26,837 nucleotides of DNA from a virus. Shown here one piece after another: positions 16,997 through 23,145 of this stretch. The notes beneath the pieces were generated by a model that was not told the DNA's origin, searched no databases, and worked only from the letters and a program-made list of their open reading frames with translations. The stretch is taken from IMG/VR virus record IMGVR_UViG_3300031875_000004, positions 1-26,837 of that record. One strand, written 5' to 3'. A program made the position numbers and the translations under genes. The first letter of the stretch is position 1; every line of letters starts with the position of its first letter.

Positions 16997-17321
16997 CCGA
17001 ATAAGTATCCTTCTTAGCGTATCTCTCGGGGAACAGGCGCTCTAAAATCCAGGCTAGGGCCTGCCAGTTTCCCTTGCGCCCTTGTTCAAGAATGCCGTTG
17101 ACACAGTCCTCCTCAAGCCTGGCTTCGCCCCTTTTTAACGCGTCAGCAAAGTCGACATAGGGCTTTCTACCGGCCTCCCCTTTCTTGATCCATTTATAAA
17201 ACGTATCCTTACAGATGCCCAATGTGGTGTAGATAGCCTGATCAGAGAGACCCTTTGCCCGCATCTCTCGGGCTTTTTCAATCATCTGAGGTGTCAGAAG
17301 GGTTTTACGCCCCGTGTTCAA
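16914..17321 (-). CDS. terS: Terminase small subunit
   Basis: The 135-residue protein recognises phage DNA for packaging. Residues about 8-48 form a helix-turn-helix of TerS type (MIEKAREMRAKGLSDQAIYT, then GICKDTFYKWIKKGE). A helical oligomerisation region (about 58-100) and a short Ser/Thr-rich tail overlapping terL follow. The start is TTG, supported by AGGTGGTG 7 nt upstream. It is followed directly by the large subunit. Confidence 0.9.
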   Translation of the reverse strand: MNTGRKTLLTPQMIEKAREMRAKGLSDQAIYTTLGICKDTFYKWIKKGEAGRKPYVDFADALKRGEARLEEDCVNGILEQGRKGNWQALAWILERLFPERYAKKDTYSVDQKEPFRVVVEYVSTVSTKDSSHSNH

Positions 17322-17356
17322 ATTGTGTCACCACCTATACATTGTTTCTTTCCGCT

Positions 17357-17581
17357 TCATGTGAGCGAATCGGCGTCTCCCGTCAGCACAACATGGGTGT
17401 AAAAGCGTCTTTGCGAGCGCTCCCACCTCTTGTCCATCGCCAAAATTTCCCAGTAGAGGCGCCTAGCTTCGGTGCGAATTTGTTCCTCACTCCAATGGGG
17501 GTGCTCGGCGGCGACAGCGTGAATAATGTAACTCAGTGAGCAAGAAGGACTCGCGTTAATGCTTCGCCGACCATTGTACAT
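17357..17581 (-). CDS. Hypothetical protein before the terminase genes
   Basis: The ATG at 17581 is preceded by GAGGGGTG at a good distance, and a possible promoter lies just upstream, so this may be the first gene of the late operon. The 74-residue product is mostly helical with a block HPHWSEEQIRTEARRLYWEI that resembles short phage proteins placed just before terS. I do not recognise a defined family and see no catalytic motif. It ends 35 nt before the small terminase start. Confidence 0.7.
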   Translation of the reverse strand: MYNGRRSINASPSCSLSYIIHAVAAEHPHWSEEQIRTEARRLYWEILAMDKRWERSQRRFYTHVVLTGDADSLT

Positions 17582-17597
17582 CGTGCATCACCCCTCT

Positions 17598-17624
17598 ATA
17601 ATATATATTGTCAGCGAAGGTCAA
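17598..17624 (-). promoter_or_regulatory. Possible late promoter
   Basis: On the minus strand TTGACC (17624-17619) is followed after 15 bp by TATTAT (17603-17598) in a very AT-rich stretch, ending about 20 nt before the start of the next gene. The hexamers are close to sigma-70 consensus, but the spacer is short. It is placed where a late promoter is expected, after the putative late regulator. Confidence 0.4.
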
Positions 17625-17633
17625 TTGTGTAGA

Positions 17634-18116
17634 CTATTTTTCCAGAAACTTCACAATTTTTTTGCAAATTTTTTTGAGTCGTCTATACACCTCATGTCGG
17701 CTCATCGAAAACTGCTCGGCGATGCACGCAACGTCATCACCAAGGATATACATATTGACAATCATCCTGTCAATGTCGTTGCGGATAACCACGTCAAGAG
17801 CACGAGAGATGTCGAGATAGTGGTAAAAGGCATCATCGTCAACGTAGAACGTGTCCCTCTGGGGAGGCATTTGCACAGCCTGACGGCGGAAGAACACACA
17901 GTAACACGAAAAACACAAGGGTCCTACCTCAGCGAGATAGTAATGGGCAGGTCGGACTCGTCCACAGTGAGCGCATTTCAAATAACAAAGTGCCGGCAAG
18001 TGGGAAGGAGGTGGCACATGGGGGAAGAGAAAGCGCACATAAGCAGACCGCAGGAAATCCCTCACGAACGGCACGGTATAGCTTTCAATCAGTTTTTTCA
18101 CCTCCTCCAAGCTCAC
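17634..18116 (-). CDS. Zinc-ribbon and HTH protein, likely late regulator
   Basis: The 160-residue product has four cysteines in CAHCG and CFSC (48, 51, 68, 71), a probable zinc ribbon. A C-terminal region (about 115-158) follows the pattern of sigma-70 region 4 or ArpU/RinA-type helix-turn-helix: RMIVNMYILGDDVACIAEQF followed by SMSRHEVYRRLKKICKK. ArpU/RinA-like proteins lie just before terminase genes and switch on late transcription, and this gene is in that place, so that role is inferred. The GTG at 18116 is the longest start. A much better ribosome binding site, GGAGGAGGTG, lies inside, so initiation at a downstream CTG or ATT cannot be excluded. Confidence 0.75.
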   Translation of the reverse strand: MSLEEVKKLIESYTVPFVRDFLRSAYVRFLFPHVPPPSHLPALCYLKCAHCGRVRPAHYYLAEVGPLCFSCYCVFFRRQAVQMPPQRDTFYVDDDAFYHYLDISRALDVVIRNDIDRMIVNMYILGDDVACIAEQFSMSRHEVYRRLKKICKKIVKFLEK

Positions 18117-18515
18117 CTAAGAAATCCAGTTCATCCAATGCCTCTTCAAAGGAAGGTATTTTCCCCCCTGTGATGTGCTCATCAGCTTCTTGTATGATGC
18201 CCGAAAATGTTCGCAAGGCAATGATTCTTTCTGCGTATATTGCTGCAAAGTAAGCTCCTTCCTGACGAGTATACGTGACCAATTAGCCCTCAACAGCAAT
18301 TTCGTCCCCCCGACGCAACTCCTTGCATCCCTCAACCATCGTGTCCCACACGACCACATCAAAGATTTCGGGCTTCTTGCGCCAGCCTTTTTTTTGGTGC
18401 GCATGACCGTTACCACTTGCATGCGGATATTACAGTAGGGGGTATCTTCGAGTTTGCGAAAAACGGGCTCCCGTAGGATTGCTCCACGCAACCAAACCTT
18501 GTTAACGTCTCTCAT
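18085..18515 (-). pseudogene. Third SSB-like OB-fold gene, split by frameshift and stop
   Basis: The start ATG at 18515 overlaps the stop of ssb. The first frame gives VNKVWLRGAILREPVFRKLE and CNIRMQVVTVMRTKKK, the start of an SSB OB fold. At eight As (A AAA AAG in frame, near 18394-18401) the homology moves to the -1 frame: PEIFDVVVWDTMVEGCKEL then RRGDEIAVEG. There a TAA interrupts, and the same frame resumes with LVTYTRQEGAYFAAIYAERI, again SSB-like, and runs to 18085 as an acidic helical tail. So two lesions, or one programmed frameshift plus one stop, divide it. A decayed gene is most likely; a shortened frameshift product remains possible. The single-frame 132-residue translation is not meaningful after the A run. 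Confidence 0.72.
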
Positions 18516-18943
18516 GGCTCAAAAGAGCTCTCTTCTCCACTGGCAAATATCTCATCGGGCGTAATCACGATGGGGGAATCTTCTAAGGCCGCAAAATCAC
18601 CCTCATCGATTGCGGCCCTTTCTTTCTCTACGGTAATAGATTCCTCTGCGACTTTCCTCGTCTCGGCACTCAGGTTTCTCACCCTATTCGCCAGAAGGCG
18701 CCATTGCGTTTCCCGGCTACTTTTTTTCACATACACTGAAATGCGTCCATGAATAAGCACGAGGTCGCCCGTCTGTGCGGCGCTCAGTTTTTCGGCTTCC
18801 GGACCAAATGCGACCACATTCATATATACTTTGCCCGTGCTCTCGTAAGTTACAAGGTGACACACGCTGTATGCCAGAGAACTCTTGGCATACCGCAATA
18901 TAGGTTTCTTGCCAATTTTTCCCACCACGACCGCAACGTTCAT
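18512..18943 (-). CDS. ssb: Single-stranded DNA-binding protein (second copy)
   Basis: The ATG at 18943 has GGGGTG about 6 nt upstream; the GTG at 18964 is less likely. The 143-residue product opens with MNVAVVVGKIGKKPILRYAK, the OB-fold start of SSB, and continues with KVYMNVVAFGPEAEKLSAAQ and GDLVLIHGRISVYVKKS, matching the strands around the DNA-binding cleft. The C-terminal third is acidic and disordered but does not end in the canonical DDIPF tip. It probably coats ssDNA during replication or annealing. It lies after a tandem repeat array and is coupled to a second, broken OB-fold gene. Confidence 0.88.
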   Translation of the reverse strand: MNVAVVVGKIGKKPILRYAKSSLAYSVCHLVTYESTGKVYMNVVAFGPEAEKLSAAQTGDLVLIHGRISVYVKKSSRETQWRLLANRVRNLSAETRKVAEESITVEKERAAIDEGDFAALEDSPIVITPDEIFASGEESSFEP

Positions 18944-18960
18944 TGTGTTCACCCCAACCT

Positions 18961-19134
18961 TCACCGCTCGGTTTTTTCATAACCCAGGCTCGCTGTTGTG
19001 AGTCGGTATACTCTGGGATAACGACTCACTCGCTCATCCTTGCTAGTTTTCTCACCATGAATGGCTCGCCCATCGACACTGGTTTCCTCATGAGCAGCGG
19101 CTCGCTCCAGCAACTTGGTTTTCTCCACTCTCAT
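18961..19134 (-). CDS. Possible small protein with 12-residue repeats
   Basis: Inside the tandem repeats is an open frame of 57 residues from ATG at 19134. It reads as imperfect 12-residue units: EKTKLLERAAAH, EETSVDGRAIHG, EKTSKDERVSRY, then a diverged unit and a final EKTER. Some codons differ synonymously between units (ACC/ACT, AGT/AGC, GAG/GAA), which hints at coding. Against it, there is no clear ribosome binding site, and the two upstream repeat copies are spaced 37 bp and fall in other frames. The frame begins on the stop of a mini-frame (TGATG). It may be noncoding repeat DNA. Confidence 0.3.
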   Translation of the reverse strand: MRVEKTKLLERAAAHEETSVDGRAIHGEKTSKDERVSRYPRVYRLTTASLGYEKTER

Positions 19135-19180
19135 CAGCTCGCTCTTTTTTTACTGGTTGCCTCCATCACCACGGCTCGCT
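18987..19180 (-). repeat. Tandem 36-37-bp direct repeats before ssb
   Basis: On the minus strand the octamer AGCGAGCC (variants GGCGAGCC, AGCGAGCT, AGCGAGTG) occurs at plus positions 19173, 19136, 19099, 19063, 19027 and 18987. The spacing is 37, 37, 36, 36 and 40 bp. Four of the copies also share a second block, GAGAAAACCAG-like, about 15-17 nt further on. A related GAAAAAACC lies after the last copy. The array fills the gap between the IS110-like gene and ssb. Confidence 0.85.
18998..19029 (-). repeat. Inverted repeat within the tandem array
   Basis: Perfect 8-bp arms GTGAGTCG and CGACTCAC are separated by 16 nt. They replace the second conserved block of the fifth repeat unit, so this unit is distinct. 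No T-run follows on the minus strand, so it is not a standard terminator; an operator or an RNA hairpin in the ssb leader is possible. Confidence 0.6.
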
Positions 19181-19187
19181 CTTTGAT

Positions 19188-20054
19188 TCATCTTTCCCCT
19201 TTCTTTCCTTCTTCGAAATAAGAAGGGTCGTAAATATGTGTGTGGTTCAGATATTCGGCTACGTAGGGCTTCCGAATAGGCAGCCCCAAGGCTTCTCGCC
19301 ACACCCGCCACAGGCATGCCAGAAACATCTTTTCCATTTTCCGCAAAGCACGATAATGAACCACGATGGGGCGCAATTCTGGATGAAGCTTTTCCTGCCG
19401 TTCCTTTTCCCGGTAATATATTTCGGAGAATTTGCCTTTGGTGCGCAGAAACGATACGGCCAGAAGATACATGCTGGACTTTAGCCTCGAGCAGTAGTGT
19501 CGCTTCTCCCCCTTCGTCACCCTCTCGGCCTTACCGTCTACCACTCCCAGGCCAGCAAAGCGCCACAGAGCAGATATCGTATCCGCCTTTTCGATATCAA
19601 TCACGCTCAAAATCCGCGCCCCCAGCATCGGTCCTACCCCTTTGATGTTCTTGAGCCACGGCCACACCGGATGATAGTGCAGATACACACGAGCACGCTC
19701 CACGCAATTGAGCTCCATCTGCAATAATGTTTTGTGCCACTCCTGCAGCATCAGAAAAGCCAGTGTTTCCTCATCTTTTCCCCTGCGCACAGCGGCAATT
19801 CGGTTTCCGATAGCGACCCGGAGCTTCTGAATTTGTAAGTACGAGTCCACAATGAAACGAATGTCTGTGCCGTTGGTCGTTGCTATGATTCCGCTTCCCT
19901 TAGCTTCTTCTTCACATTCTTCCTCCGGTTCTTCTTCGGGCTCATCATACCACTCATCCACAAACTCACAATCCTTCGGATGAATCTTCTGGGCACAGGA
20001 ATAATTCACATCATCCCAAAACATACAGTCCCAACAACTACGAGGATACTTCAT
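19188..20054 (-). CDS. Orphan IS110-like Tnp-domain protein
   Basis: The ATG at 20054 is preferred because GGGGAG lies upstream; the ATG nine codons earlier has none. The product is 288 residues. The N-terminus is Cys-rich (CWDCMFWDD, then two more Cys) followed by an acidic stretch. Residues about 60-130 are helical. The C-terminal half has the Transposase_20 (IS116/IS110/IS902) pattern: KGVGPMLGARILSVIDIE, SALWRFAGLGVVDGKAER, LRPIVVHYRALRKMEKMFL. The DEDD RuvC-like domain required by IS110 transposases is absent, and no insertion-sequence ends are visible. It is therefore unlikely to be a complete transposase. A nucleic-acid-binding role in the phage is inferred; the function is unknown. 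Confidence 0.75.
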   Translation of the reverse strand: MKYPRSCWDCMFWDDVNYSCAQKIHPKDCEFVDEWYDEPEEEPEEECEEEAKGSGIIATTNGTDIRFIVDSYLQIQKLRVAIGNRIAAVRRGKDEETLAFLMLQEWHKTLLQMELNCVERARVYLHYHPVWPWLKNIKGVGPMLGARILSVIDIEKADTISALWRFAGLGVVDGKAERVTKGEKRHYCSRLKSSMYLLAVSFLRTKGKFSEIYYREKERQEKLHPELRPIVVHYRALRKMEKMFLACLWRVWREALGLPIRKPYVAEYLNHTHIYDPSYFEEGKKGER

Positions 20055-20385
20055 GCCCTTCTTCTCCCCTTTCCCCTTCATGGATGCATTGCATCATTCT
20101 ACAAAAATCAGTAAAGGTCAAAATCACCAAGGGCTCAGAACGGTGTCCGCCAAGAATCACCCCGGAAAGACCTTGGGAAACAGCCTTGTTAACCCATTCG
20201 TGCACGGTTGCTAGACCAAGCTTGCGATATTTGCATTCGAAACGGAGCCCTGCAATCTCTACGTCACCCTTCTCTGGAGTAGCTCCAGAGAGCAGAATGC
20301 GCCGTGATGGTAGCCCAAGGTTCCTGGCTAGATTCACAACCCGATATTCGAAGTTTTTCCCTCTCTGGACCTCGCTTCGAGACAT
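20038..20385 (-). CDS. PDDEXK nuclease, Hjc-like resolvase candidate
   Basis: The 115-residue product has the compact layout of Hjc/VRR-type nucleases: a helix with Glu13 in GKNFEYRVVNLARNLGLPS, then RRILLSGATPEKGDVEIAG with Asp41, then LRFECKYRKLG with Glu50 and Lys52. This gives the E-D-ExK active site, and the Ser-Gly before the Asp also matches Hjc. It probably cuts branched DNA, acting with the annealing protein and SSB in replication or before packaging. The ATG has GGAAGG upstream. The last residues (EGERGEEGHEVSS) overlap the next gene. Confidence 0.8.
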   Translation of the reverse strand: MSRSEVQRGKNFEYRVVNLARNLGLPSRRILLSGATPEKGDVEIAGLRFECKYRKLGLATVHEWVNKAVSQGLSGVILGGHRSEPLVILTFTDFCRMMQCIHEGERGEEGHEVSS

Positions 20386-20387
20386 AT

Positions 20388-21080
20388 CTATCGCCTTCCG
20401 AAAAACTCACGCAACCAAGAGATGGCCTCATCAACATTACCAGCCACGTGGGTTGCCTCGGCGGTTGTCCATGTGGAAGGACTCTGGCTTACCACTACAA
20501 CGGGAATACCGAGACGGTATCGAGCGTAGCCGAACTCTAACCATGTTCCCGAGGTAATCGTATCCCCAGTGATGATGAGCACGGCATCGCAATCCTGCAA
20601 AAGTTTCTTGTCTTGTTCGACAATCTGTTTCTCAGAGAGACCCAAGCGTTTTACGAATTCACCGTCAACAGAGCAATCGAGAAGCGTGGTGGGAATGCCG
20701 TCTGGGAAGTGACGTAGGAAGGGGTCCACCGGTTGGAATCCAGCTTGGGTAAGCAACATTTTTACCCAAGTTCTCTCACGTTTCACCTCAACCACCTTGC
20801 GACCCGTCAAGGCACCGGAAACATAAATTTGCACCTGGTCATCACGGTCGTCCCTCATCCTCCTGATGTATTTCATGATGTGTCGTATGCACGAATTGAC
20901 GCAGTGGGAGGAGGGAATGTCCTTCCCCCAGTCCCGAAGAGCGTAATTCTTCGCTCCCTCCTCGTACAGCTTGGCCAGACAAACGAGGGCAAATGGTATA
21001 AGGTCAAGCCGTCCCTTTCCATCCAAACTCTCGCGCTCCGCTCCATCATGGTATTCAATAACTTCGTTTTCGCCCCTCAT
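20388..21080 (-). CDS. dNTP pyrophosphohydrolase-like / deoxyribosyltransferase-like fusion
   Basis: The ATG at 21080 has GGGGGGTG 7 nt upstream and is preferred to the GTG at 21101. The product is 230 residues. Residues 18-80 resemble the dATP/dGTP diphosphohydrolase N-terminal domain (DUF5664): DGKGRLDLIPFALVCLAKLY, EGAKNYALRDWGK, CIRHIMKYI. The usual last helix (HLAHALWN-like) is missing; the chain passes directly into VQIYVSGALTG at 83. That begins a Rossmann-like nucleoside 2-deoxyribosyltransferase/DUF4406-type domain, with DCDAVLIITGD and SGTWLEFGYA, where Glu182 matches the catalytic Glu. It probably edits the nucleotide pool. The fusion and the shortened first domain are unusual. Confidence 0.75.
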   Translation of the reverse strand: MRGENEVIEYHDGAERESLDGKGRLDLIPFALVCLAKLYEEGAKNYALRDWGKDIPSSHCVNSCIRHIMKYIRRMRDDRDDQVQIYVSGALTGRKVVEVKRERTWVKMLLTQAGFQPVDPFLRHFPDGIPTTLLDCSVDGEFVKRLGLSEKQIVEQDKKLLQDCDAVLIITGDTITSGTWLEFGYARYRLGIPVVVVSQSPSTWTTAEATHVAGNVDEAISWLREFFGRR

Positions 21081-21101
21081 GGTATGCACCCCCCAACACA
21101 C

Positions 21102-21299
21102 TCAATCTGGATAGCCATCATCTTCTTCAAGTATAACGCCATCCACTCGGTGTATTACAAATTCATAGCAGTTTTTGCAGAGATACGACTCACAAAGGCA
21201 CTCCATATCCTCGTACGGTACCAGTTTTCCACACCGTTCACATTCAAGAAGAAAGCTATCACAACCCATACACAACACCACCCACCCTTTTCTCTTCAT
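21102..21299 (-). CDS. Small zinc-binding protein
   Basis: The 65-residue product has cysteine pairs CERCGK and CKNC plus CLC between them, spaced like a zinc ribbon or treble clef, and an acidic C-terminus (LEEDDGYPD). The ATG overlaps the stop of the clamp gene (ATGA), so it is co-translated with it. It could bind nucleic acid or a protein partner. No specific family is recognised. Confidence 0.7.
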   Translation of the reverse strand: MKRKGWVVLCMGCDSFLLECERCGKLVPYEDMECLCESYLCKNCYEFVIHRVDGVILEEDDGYPD

Positions 21300-22366
21300 A
21301 GCCTAATTGGCATGAACACGTATTTATATCCTTCGTCCTCAACCACAATCGGCTCAAGCGCTGAGGTGATATACATCTTGACCATTTCCGCATCCATCAC
21401 CCGAAGAGCATCGATGAGTTTTTGCGCTGAGAAAACAATTTTCTGCGTTCTCCCTTGAACATAACAAGTAACTTCATCTTCTGCGATACCGTCGTTTCCC
21501 TGAGACACAAAGCGCAACGCCTCACCTGTGACCTCCATTTCGACCACATCGTTGACAATGCTCACGCGGCGGAGCACTTCGGAAATCCAGTGCCTTGAAA
21601 CCGAGATTGCCGTGAGGTGTGAAGAAGGAATAATATCTTGATACGCCGGATAATCATCGAGAAGCGAAATAGCGTATACTCCAAAATCTTCTCCGAGCAC
21701 GGCGAGCAGTTTCGGAGTGATACACAGAGAGACGCTATCATTGTTCCCGGTGTGGCTCAGGATGCGCATGATGAAGCGGCAGGAAGTTATGGGAATCAAC
21801 CCCTTCGATTGTTGCTCCAAAGTCGAGCAAGGAATAGATGTAATCCCCAGGCGGTATCCGTCTGTAGCCACAAGGTTGAGCTTACCAACTTGAGCCTCGA
21901 AGAGCACACCAGCATATCGCGTTGTATACTTTGTGACGGGAACGAAAATTACCTTCTGCAACGCACCAACAAGCTCCTTCGTACAAACAGATGCGAGGAC
22001 ACAATCTTCATCATGTTTACTCAGCTCTGGTTTTTCTCCATTTTTGAGCGTCACAACGTCGAAGCGTGTTTTCCCTGCAAAAACAATCGCCCTATCGTTA
22101 TCAACCTCAATGTTCACCTCTCCCCGCATAGACTGCAAAATCCGGCCGAACATGCTTGCGCTCAGCGTGGCACCCCCTGGTTGAGTCACACCTGCATCAA
22201 ACTCAAACCAGACTTGCATCTCATAGTTAAAGCCTTCGACTTTTACCTTATCATTCTCTGCGCTCAAAAATACAGCATCTGGCGCAATAGAACTGCTTTT
22301 CACGAGAGAAGCGGAAACGCTCACCGCTTCACCGAAACCCCCATCGAGATTAACCTTGAAACGCAT
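21296..22366 (-). CDS. dnaN: DNA polymerase III beta-type sliding clamp
   Basis: The ATG at 22366 is preferred (G-rich site upstream) to a TTG 15 codons earlier that overlaps the upstream gene. At 356 residues it is close to bacterial DnaN. Clear marks are LNLVATDGYRLGI in domain 2, DYPAYQDIIP at the start of domain 3, and the C-terminus YVFMPIRL, which corresponds to YMLMPMRL of host clamps. The protein should form a dimeric ring that tethers polymerase to DNA. No polymerase gene is in the window, so it presumably recruits the host replisome or a polymerase encoded elsewhere. Phage-encoded beta-type clamps are uncommon. Confidence 0.93.
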   Translation of the reverse strand: MRFKVNLDGGFGEAVSVSASLVKSSSIAPDAVFLSAENDKVKVEGFNYEMQVWFEFDAGVTQPGGATLSASMFGRILQSMRGEVNIEVDNDRAIVFAGKTRFDVVTLKNGEKPELSKHDEDCVLASVCTKELVGALQKVIFVPVTKYTTRYAGVLFEAQVGKLNLVATDGYRLGITSIPCSTLEQQSKGLIPITSCRFIMRILSHTGNNDSVSLCITPKLLAVLGEDFGVYAISLLDDYPAYQDIIPSSHLTAISVSRHWISEVLRRVSIVNDVVEMEVTGEALRFVSQGNDGIAEDEVTCYVQGRTQKIVFSAQKLIDALRVMDAEMVKMYITSALEPIVVEDEGYKYVFMPIRL

Positions 22367-22403
22367 TGCAAAAGCCCCCCCTTCGATTTTCTCAGGCGTT
22401 CTC

Positions 22404-22736
22404 CTACGCAAAACTCACCATCCACCAGTCAATCCCAACCGCCTGAATCTCCTCCTTACTCAGCACCTTCCCTTCCGGTATCCGGTCCCGGAGAACCGCG
22501 CACACCACACAGTCTTCGGGAGAAAGAATATAGCGCTCGCGGTTATAAGCGACCGTGACACCCAGAAGCTCAGAGAGAAGCCGAGCGGTAGCTTCGTGAC
22601 CCACCACACTGTAGTATTCATTACAGGAAACGAGATCCCTCACCATGTCGAGGTCGATCGGCGAAAAATCGAGCTCGTGAGAGCACCTCGGCAACATCTG
22701 CAATGAAAAAGCATTTGTCAGAACGATCCGACCCAC
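22404..22736 (-). CDS. acrIII-1: AcrIII-1-like viral ring nuclease (DUF1874)
   Basis: The 110-residue product matches DUF1874 (STIV B116-like) throughout: TNAFSLQML (7-15), VVGHEATARLLSELLG (44-59), NRERYILSPED (65-75), RDRIPEGKVLSKEEI (83-97). AcrIII-1, represented by SIRV1 gp29, degrades the cyclic tetra-adenylate messenger made by type III CRISPR complexes and so switches off Csx1/Csm6-type effectors. By my recollection of SIRV1 gp29 the important residues are Asn8, Ser11, Arg66, Arg85, His47 and Glu88. All occur here at the same numbers when the gene is read from the GTG at 22736; Gln81 is Val. That start has AGGGGGGTG upstream. It lies between an SSB-like gene and the clamp, so expression is early. 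Confidence 0.92.
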   Translation of the reverse strand: MGRIVLTNAFSLQMLPRCSHELDFSPIDLDMVRDLVSCNEYYSVVGHEATARLLSELLGVTVAYNRERYILSPEDCVVCAVLRDRIPEGKVLSKEEIQAVGIDWWMVSFA

Positions 22737-22750
22737 AAAATCACCCCCCT

Positions 22751-23122
22751 TCAGAACGGAGAAGTATCAATTTCATCAGGAGTTGCATCATCTGCGCCAG
22801 TCAACCGCCCTTCACGCTTCACCTTCATCACCTTGATTATCAAATACCAGCGTTCATTGCCGGACCGATCTTCCCGTTTTTCCCAAGATGGTTTTCCTTC
22901 AAGAAATACCAGATCACCCTCATGCAAGGTTGCGATGTATTCTGCATCGCTGTCCCAAGCAACCAAAAAGTTAGGCGCGAAAGTTGAGCTGTTATCTTCG
23001 AAGATAGCTCGAAATTGCACCCAAGATTTCCCGGATTTTTTAGAAATCCTGAGAGTTGGAGTCTGCAGAAGTTTTGCGAGTCCCCAAAACCAAAAACCAC
23101 GGGTAACCGTTGCATTATCCAA
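22751..23122 (-). CDS. SSB-like OB-fold protein (first copy)
   Basis: The start is TTG at 23122 with GGAGGTGAT upstream; no ATG in frame fits. The 123-residue product has an OB-fold pattern: FWGLAKLLQTPTLRISKKSG, then WVQFRAIFED, then FLVAWDSDAEYIATLHEGDL, VFLEGKPSWEKRED, and RWYLIIKVMKVKRE. It ends with an acidic tail PDEIDTSPF, close to the DDIPF tip by which SSB binds partner proteins. It is the first gene after the iteron region, supporting a role in replication. It is distinct from the SSB at 18512-18943. Confidence 0.82.
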   Translation of the reverse strand: MDNATVTRGFWFWGLAKLLQTPTLRISKKSGKSWVQFRAIFEDNSSTFAPNFLVAWDSDAEYIATLHEGDLVFLEGKPSWEKREDRSGNERWYLIIKVMKVKREGRLTGADDATPDEIDTSPF

Positions 23123-23145
23123 AGGATCACCTCCAACCTAAACAG

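Noticed and set aside
18117-18515. Single 132-residue protein
   Set aside because: SSB homology stops at the A run and continues in the -1 frame; the remaining translation in the first frame is not protein-like.
18987-19180. CRISPR array
   Set aside because: Only an 8-bp core and a loose second block are conserved; units of 36-37 bp are mostly repeat without unique spacers, unlike 24-40-bp repeats with 30-40-bp spacers.
19188-20081. Complete IS110 insertion sequence
   Set aside because: No DEDD domain is present, no ends or target duplication are seen, and the gene overlaps and co-directs with phage genes.
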